9,110 nt of DNA, taken from the NCBI GenBank assembly GCA_900544235.1, contig UQUL01000059.1, positions 1 through 9,110 on the forward strand, in the 5' to 3' direction. Source of the DNA: an uncultured Collinsella sp. (GTDB lineage Bacteria; Actinomycetota; Coriobacteriia; Coriobacteriales; Coriobacteriaceae). The notes below the pieces were generated by a model that made no database searches, had not been told where the DNA came from, and worked only from the letters and a program-made list of their open reading frames with translations. Shown here piece after piece: positions 6,125-9,110 of this stretch (positions are counted from its first letter, which is position 1; every line of letters begins with the position of its first letter). A program made the translations under genes and the position numbers.

Positions 6125-6979
6125 ATGGGCAAGTATGTAATCGTGGTTGAGTCTGGGTCGGATGTGACGCCGGAGCTTTGCGAACGCTACGGCATCGTGC
6201 GCGTGCCCATGCATGTCACGATTGGTGACGAGACCGTCGAGGACGGTTCGATCGATCCGCTCGAGATTTACTCACGCTGCAACGAGTTTGGCGTGATGCC
6301 CAAGACCAGTGGCTGCGCGCCTGCGGATTTTGCTCACGTGTACGATCGTATCCATGCCGAGCAGCCCGATGCGACCATTCTACATCTTGCGTACTCCGAG
6401 GCCACGACCTGCTCGCATCAATCATCGAAGATCGCCGCCAAGGGTCGCGACTACGTCTACTCCATGGACACGCGCTTTGTCTCGGTGGGCCAGTCGCTTG
6501 TTGTCGTCGAGACCGCCAAATACATCGAGGCTCACCCCGATGCCACCGTCGACGAGATCTTCGCCTTCGCGAACTCCGTCATGGACCGCGTGCTGCTGGG
6601 CTTTGTTCCTACCGATCTTGCCTTCCTTAAGGCGGGCGGTCGCTTGTCCAACGTCGCATTCCTTGGCGCCCATCTGCTCAAGATTAAGCCCTGCATTGAG
6701 GTAACGGGCGGCAAGTTCGTGGCGACCAAGAAGTTCCGCGGCTCTATGCTCAAGTGCGCCCGCGCCTTTATTGACCACATGGTTGCGAAGGGCGAGATTG
6801 ACTACTCGCACATTGGCCTGGCGTATTCGGTGGGCCTTTCCCAGGAGCTGCGCGATGACATGGAAGTTTATGCGCATGACCTGGGCTTTAAGGACGTTAC
6901 CTGGACTCAGGTCGGCGGCGTCATCTCGAGCCATTGCGGCCCGACCGCCTTCGGTGCGGTGCTCACGCTTAAGGCGTAA
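6125..6979 (+). CDS. DegV family protein (FakB-like fatty-acid binding)
   Basis: The product has 284 residues, the usual DegV length. In Firmicutes, FakB members of this family hold a fatty acid for phosphorylation by FakA; that role here is by family only, and no fakA is nearby. The N-terminal strand KYVIVVESGSDV is followed by PKTSGCAPADF (Thr61-Ser62, the lipid carboxylate-binding position), AFLKAGGRLS (Arg173), IKPCIEVTGGK, and the C-terminal GGVISSHCGPTAFG with His270. The second binding motif, usually SS-x-LSGTYQ, reads YSEATTCSHQSS here, so that part has diverged. The start is uncertain. ATG 6125 puts KYVIVV at the expected distance and is preferred, but its ribosome site is poor (GAGATGGG at 6105-6112). 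GTG 6116 and ATG 6101 are in frame, and reading further upstream to TTG 6014 adds a non-family, Arg/Cys-rich tail running through the hairpin. It is likely a separate transcription unit from scrB. Confidence 0.85.
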   Translation: MGKYVIVVESGSDVTPELCERYGIVRVPMHVTIGDETVEDGSIDPLEIYSRCNEFGVMPKTSGCAPADFAHVYDRIHAEQPDATILHLAYSEATTCSHQSSKIAAKGRDYVYSMDTRFVSVGQSLVVVETAKYIEAHPDATVDEIFAFANSVMDRVLLGFVPTDLAFLKAGGRLSNVAFLGAHLLKIKPCIEVTGGKFVATKKFRGSMLKCARAFIDHMVAKGEIDYSHIGLAYSVGLSQELRDDMEVYAHDLGFKDVTWTQVGGVISSHCGPTAFGAVLTLKA

Positions 6980-7021
6980 AGGCCGCAGGCGAGCGTTCTT
7001 CAGCCTGACATCTCGACGTAG

Positions 7022-7043
7022 CCCCCAGCCATGGTGATGGGGG
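7022..7043. other. small stem-loop after degV
   Basis: CCCCCA (7022-7027) pairs with TGGGGG (7038-7043) around a ten-base loop, 42 bases after the degV stop. The sequence after it is A-rich instead of T-rich, so on its own it is not a standard terminator. It directly precedes the larger inverted repeat and may belong to the same 3'-end structure. Confidence 0.35.
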
Positions 7044-7047
7044 ATAG

Positions 7048-7120
7048 ATTAAAACGTGCCATTCTAGCCCGAGACGTTTAAACGCAAACGCATGGGCTAG
7101 AATGGCTCTGGCATTTTAAT
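7048..7120. repeat. perfect 13-bp inverted repeat with structured loop, likely terminator/attenuator
   Basis: GCCATTCTAGCCC (7058-7070) and GGGCTAGAATGGC (7094-7106) are perfect inverted copies. Inside the 23-base loop CGTTT (7075-7079) can pair with AAACG (7086-7090), and AAACGC is repeated in tandem (7080-7091). ATTAAAA (7048-7054) and TTTTAAT (7114-7120) flank it as a symmetric A tract and T tract, the pattern of a bidirectional terminator, although the T tract starts seven bases after the stem. It sits 12 bases before the AAGGAGAGG ribosome site of pflA, so it could end degV transcripts or attenuate pflA. Confidence 0.6.
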
Positions 7121-7153
7121 TGGTTGCATCCAAGGAGAGGCAAGGTAGCGCGA

Positions 7154-7972
7154 ATGGCAGAAATGACGCTTGAGGGTGTGGACGCTCGTCCCGAGGACTC
7201 TGCGTTTGCCCTTGGCCGCGTGCATTCAATCGAGACGATGGGAACGGTCGATGGACCCGGCATCCGTTTTGTGGTGTTTGTTCAGGGCTGTCCCATGCGC
7301 TGCGCGTATTGCCACAATCCCGATACCTGGTCGGTCAACGGCGGCACGATGGTGACCGTCGAGCACCTTATGGACGAGTTCCAGAGCAACCATGAGTTTT
7401 ACCGCAGCGGCGGAATTACGGTTTCGGGCGGCGAGCCGCTCCTACAGCCTGTGTTTTTGGCCGATCTGTTCCGTGCAATGCACAACAACCACGATGGTCG
7501 CGTGCATACCTGCTTGGATAGCTGTGGCTATGCGTTCGATCCCGCACATTCCGAGAAGTTCGATGCCGTACTCAACGAGACCGATATGGTGCTGCTCGAC
7601 ATCAAGCATGCCGACCCGGTCGAGCATAAAAAGCTGACCGGTTGCGATCCCGCACGCATCTTGGCGTTTGGCGATGAGCTTGCACGTCGCAAGATCAAGG
7701 TCGTTATCCGTCACGTGGTGGTGCCGGGCATTACCGACACGGTGGAGGAGTGCGAGAAGCTCGGTCGCCTCATCGCTCCATGGCACAACGTGGTGGGCCT
7801 GGAAATGCTGCCGTATCACACGATGGGTGTCGTCAAGTACGAGCAACTGGGCATTCCCTATAAGCTTGAGGGCGTGCCCCAGATGGATACCGCGCGCATG
7901 CCCGAGCTGCGCAATGCCGTTATGACCGGTATGAAAAAGCGCCGTGCGGAGCTCAGGTCGGCCATCGGCTAA
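7154..7972 (+). CDS. pflA: pyruvate formate-lyase activating enzyme (radical SAM)
   Basis: This cytoplasmic radical-SAM enzyme, by family, uses S-adenosylmethionine and a [4Fe-4S] cluster to install the glycyl radical on pyruvate formate-lyase. It has 272 residues, slightly longer than the usual ~245 because of a roughly 20-residue N-terminal lead. GTVDGPGIRFVVFVQGCP precedes the cluster motif CPMRCAYC (Cys46, Cys50, Cys53), followed by HNPDTW and the SAM-binding ITVSGGEPLLQ (GGEP at 92-95). LLDIKHADP, RHVVVPGITD and LEMLPYHTMGVVKYEQLG are typical of PFL activases. There is no ferredoxin-like insert with extra cysteines, which argues against activators of other glycyl-radical enzymes. ATG 7154 is chosen; AAGGAGAGG (7132-7140) is strong but far, and AAGGT (7142-7146) is nearer. 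TTG 7124 would precede that site. pflB, often adjacent, is not in the window. Confidence 0.9.
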   Translation: MAEMTLEGVDARPEDSAFALGRVHSIETMGTVDGPGIRFVVFVQGCPMRCAYCHNPDTWSVNGGTMVTVEHLMDEFQSNHEFYRSGGITVSGGEPLLQPVFLADLFRAMHNNHDGRVHTCLDSCGYAFDPAHSEKFDAVLNETDMVLLDIKHADPVEHKKLTGCDPARILAFGDELARRKIKVVIRHVVVPGITDTVEECEKLGRLIAPWHNVVGLEMLPYHTMGVVKYEQLGIPYKLEGVPQMDTARMPELRNAVMTGMKKRRAELRSAIG

Positions 7973-8006
7973 CAAGCCATTTTTGCCCCTTTATGATATC
8001 CGAGCT

Positions 8007-8041
8007 GGGCACTCATTGGGGACAGACTTAAATGAGTGCCC
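8007..8041. repeat. REP-like 11-bp inverted repeat after pflA
   Basis: GGGCACTCATT (8007-8017) and AATGAGTGCCC (8031-8041) form a perfect 11-bp inverted repeat around a 13-base loop containing GGGGACAGACTT. The GGGGACAG loop and intergenic position resemble REP/BIME-type dispersed palindromes. Only one copy is in this window, so dispersal is inferred. No T-run follows. Nearer the pflA stop, a weak GGCT/AGCC hairpin (7967-7978) followed by five T (7980-7984) may be a poor terminator. The rest of 7973-8249 shows only the promoter candidate for the next gene. Confidence 0.5.
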
Positions 8042-8184
8042 CTGGGCGCCTAGTTGATTGCTAAAGAGCCCCGTCCTAAAAAGACTACTCTCTGGGTTGC
8101 GGTGAGATGCACAACAGAATCGTGCCATTTGGATAAATACGCTTGTGGTTTCTTTAAAGACACCTTAAACGCCGCTGAATATCT

Positions 8185-8212
8185 TTGGAAAGAATTGCCT
8201 GCTCGGTATCAT
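8185..8212 (+). promoter_or_regulatory. candidate promoter of the serine hydrolase gene
   Basis: TTGGAA (8185-8190) lies 16 bp upstream of TATCAT (8207-8212), matching the -35 and -10 consensus at four and five of six positions. Transcription would start near 8219, about 30 bases before the GTG start. A second AT-rich string, TATATAAA (8221-8228), has no well-placed -35. Prediction from two short matches only. Confidence 0.35.
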
Positions 8213-8249
8213 GCTGCTCGTATATAAACGGTGGCAGTCAGGAGACCAC

Positions 8250-9110
8250 GTGCGAAACATCGCATCGCGGGATGAGTATGTGCTGCAGCATGGCAGCAGA
8301 TATAAGACGAGGGGCACGTCTTCGCGTGGCCTTGCCGGCGCTCGCATCCGCGTGAGGAAGATTGCCGCCATTGGGATGCTAACGTCGGCGGTTATTATCC
8401 TCGGAATTACCGTTAAAACCTACGCCTCGGAGCGAACGGTGCGCCCAGATGCGTCAACGGTACAGCTGCAAAACGAGAAGGTTTCAAAGTCCAAAGCGTC
8501 GGCAGATCAAGCTCTGTCGACGGCAGATCTCAAGACGAGACTTTCGAAGGCGGACTTCAACGATATCCCTTCGGGTGATACCGTTCGGACCTTCTCGTTG
8601 GTGGATAACAAGACTCCTGCCTTGGAGGATGAGAGCCTTGCCTCGCTCCAGGATGCCCTGTGTCGGGCGCAGGAGCTGGGTGAAGTGGGCGTAGTGTTCT
8701 ACGACCTATCGAGCGGTAGAGGCGTGACGTATAACGCCGATGCCGAGGTGTATGGAGCGAGCAGTTACAAGGCGCTGTATGCGCTCTATATTTGCGAGAC
8801 GTTGGTCGAATCGGGTCAGGTGTCGCTCGATTGGCCTTTAGCCACGTATGGTGGTTACAGTATGGGCTGGCAGGCGGTGTGCGACCTGATCGAGACCGCG
8901 GTCGTTAATTCGGATAACGATTCGTTTATTGCGTTACGCGCGGCGTTTGACCATGATGGCTATGAGGATTGGATTGCCAATCTGGGTGTTGATGACGAAA
9001 CGGCACTGGATCCGATGAGTGATTTTCCGACCTACTGCCCGCGCACTTCTGCGAGGTTATGGCGTGAGATGAGCGAGTATCTGAGCATGGATACCGAGAC
9101 TTCACAGTGG
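8250..9110 (+). CDS. membrane-anchored serine hydrolase, class A beta-lactamase fold (3' incomplete)
   Basis: The reading frame is open from GTG 8250 to the last base of the window, giving 287 codons with the C terminus missing. A basic N terminus (about 1-37) is followed by one hydrophobic segment (about 38-55, KIAAIGMLTSAVIILGITV), then a Ser/Lys/Asp-rich linker to about 115. This suggests a signal anchor with the enzyme outside the membrane. The catalytic part starts near GVVFYDLSSGRGVTYNADAE and has the SxxK motif as SSYK (Ser171, Lys174) and an SDN motif (221-223), as in class A beta-lactamases and related serine hydrolases. The region with the KTG-type third motif lies beyond the window. 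GTG 8250 follows AGGAGA (8239-8244) at good spacing; in-frame ATG 8211 lacks a ribosome site. Substrate is unknown: peptidoglycan-related hydrolysis is as likely as beta-lactam cleavage, and resistance should not be assumed. Confidence 0.8.
   Translation, partial: MRNIASRDEYVLQHGSRYKTRGTSSRGLAGARIRVRKIAAIGMLTSAVIILGITVKTYASERTVRPDASTVQLQNEKVSKSKASADQALSTADLKTRLSKADFNDIPSGDTVRTFSLVDNKTPALEDESLASLQDALCRAQELGEVGVVFYDLSSGRGVTYNADAEVYGASSYKALYALYICETLVESGQVSLDWPLATYGGYSMGWQAVCDLIETAVVNSDNDSFIALRAAFDHDGYEDWIANLGVDDETALDPMSDFPTYCPRTSARLWREMSEYLSMDTETSQW

Noticed and set aside
8250..9110. Antibiotic-resistance beta-lactamase
   Set aside because: SxxK and SDN motifs are shared by many non-lactamase serine hydrolases; the protein is membrane-anchored with a long linker and incomplete here.

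Overview
The window looks like chromosome of a gut anaerobic actinobacterium of the Coriobacteriia, most likely Collinsella. This is an inference from the GC-rich, mostly plus-strand coding, the GTG start, the PTS/GH32 sugar locus, and an anaerobic glycyl-radical activase gene. No rRNA or other taxonomic marker is present, so the genus is a best guess. Seven genes are supported, all on the plus strand. No mobile element, CRISPR array or tRNA was seen.

Positions 1-5848 form a sucrose/fructoside utilisation locus. A LacI-family repressor resembling ScrR (231-1241) is followed by an intergenic control region. That region holds two tandem 17-bp operator-like boxes, the first of which contains the promoter -35 hexamer, and a third inverted box upstream. 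Then come an atypical GH32 hydrolase with a VGD motif in place of NDPNG (1425-2807), a sucrose-type PTS EIIBC (2853-4304), and a classical GH32 sucrose-6-phosphate hydrolase (4400-5848). A 17-bp stem-loop separates the last two genes. In the usual model, sucrose is phosphorylated during uptake by EIIBC and hydrolysed inside the cell to glucose-6-phosphate and fructose, while ScrR represses when the inducer is absent. The locus carries no EIIA domain and no fructokinase, so both must come from elsewhere in the genome. The second hydrolase suggests a wider or different substrate range.

Positions 5849-9110 hold three apparently independent genes. They are a DegV/FakB-like fatty-acid-binding protein (6125-6979), a pyruvate formate-lyase activating enzyme (7154-7972) with no pflB beside it, and a membrane-anchored serine hydrolase of the class A beta-lactamase fold (8250 to the window end, 3' incomplete). 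The gaps between them contain strong inverted repeats: a 21-bp RNA hairpin before degV, a 13-bp perfect inverted repeat with a structured loop before pflA, and a REP-like 11-bp inverted repeat after pflA.

I found no clearly new multi-gene system. The points most worth following are the atypical GH32 paired with one PTS transporter, the tandem operator architecture, and the intergenic hairpins.
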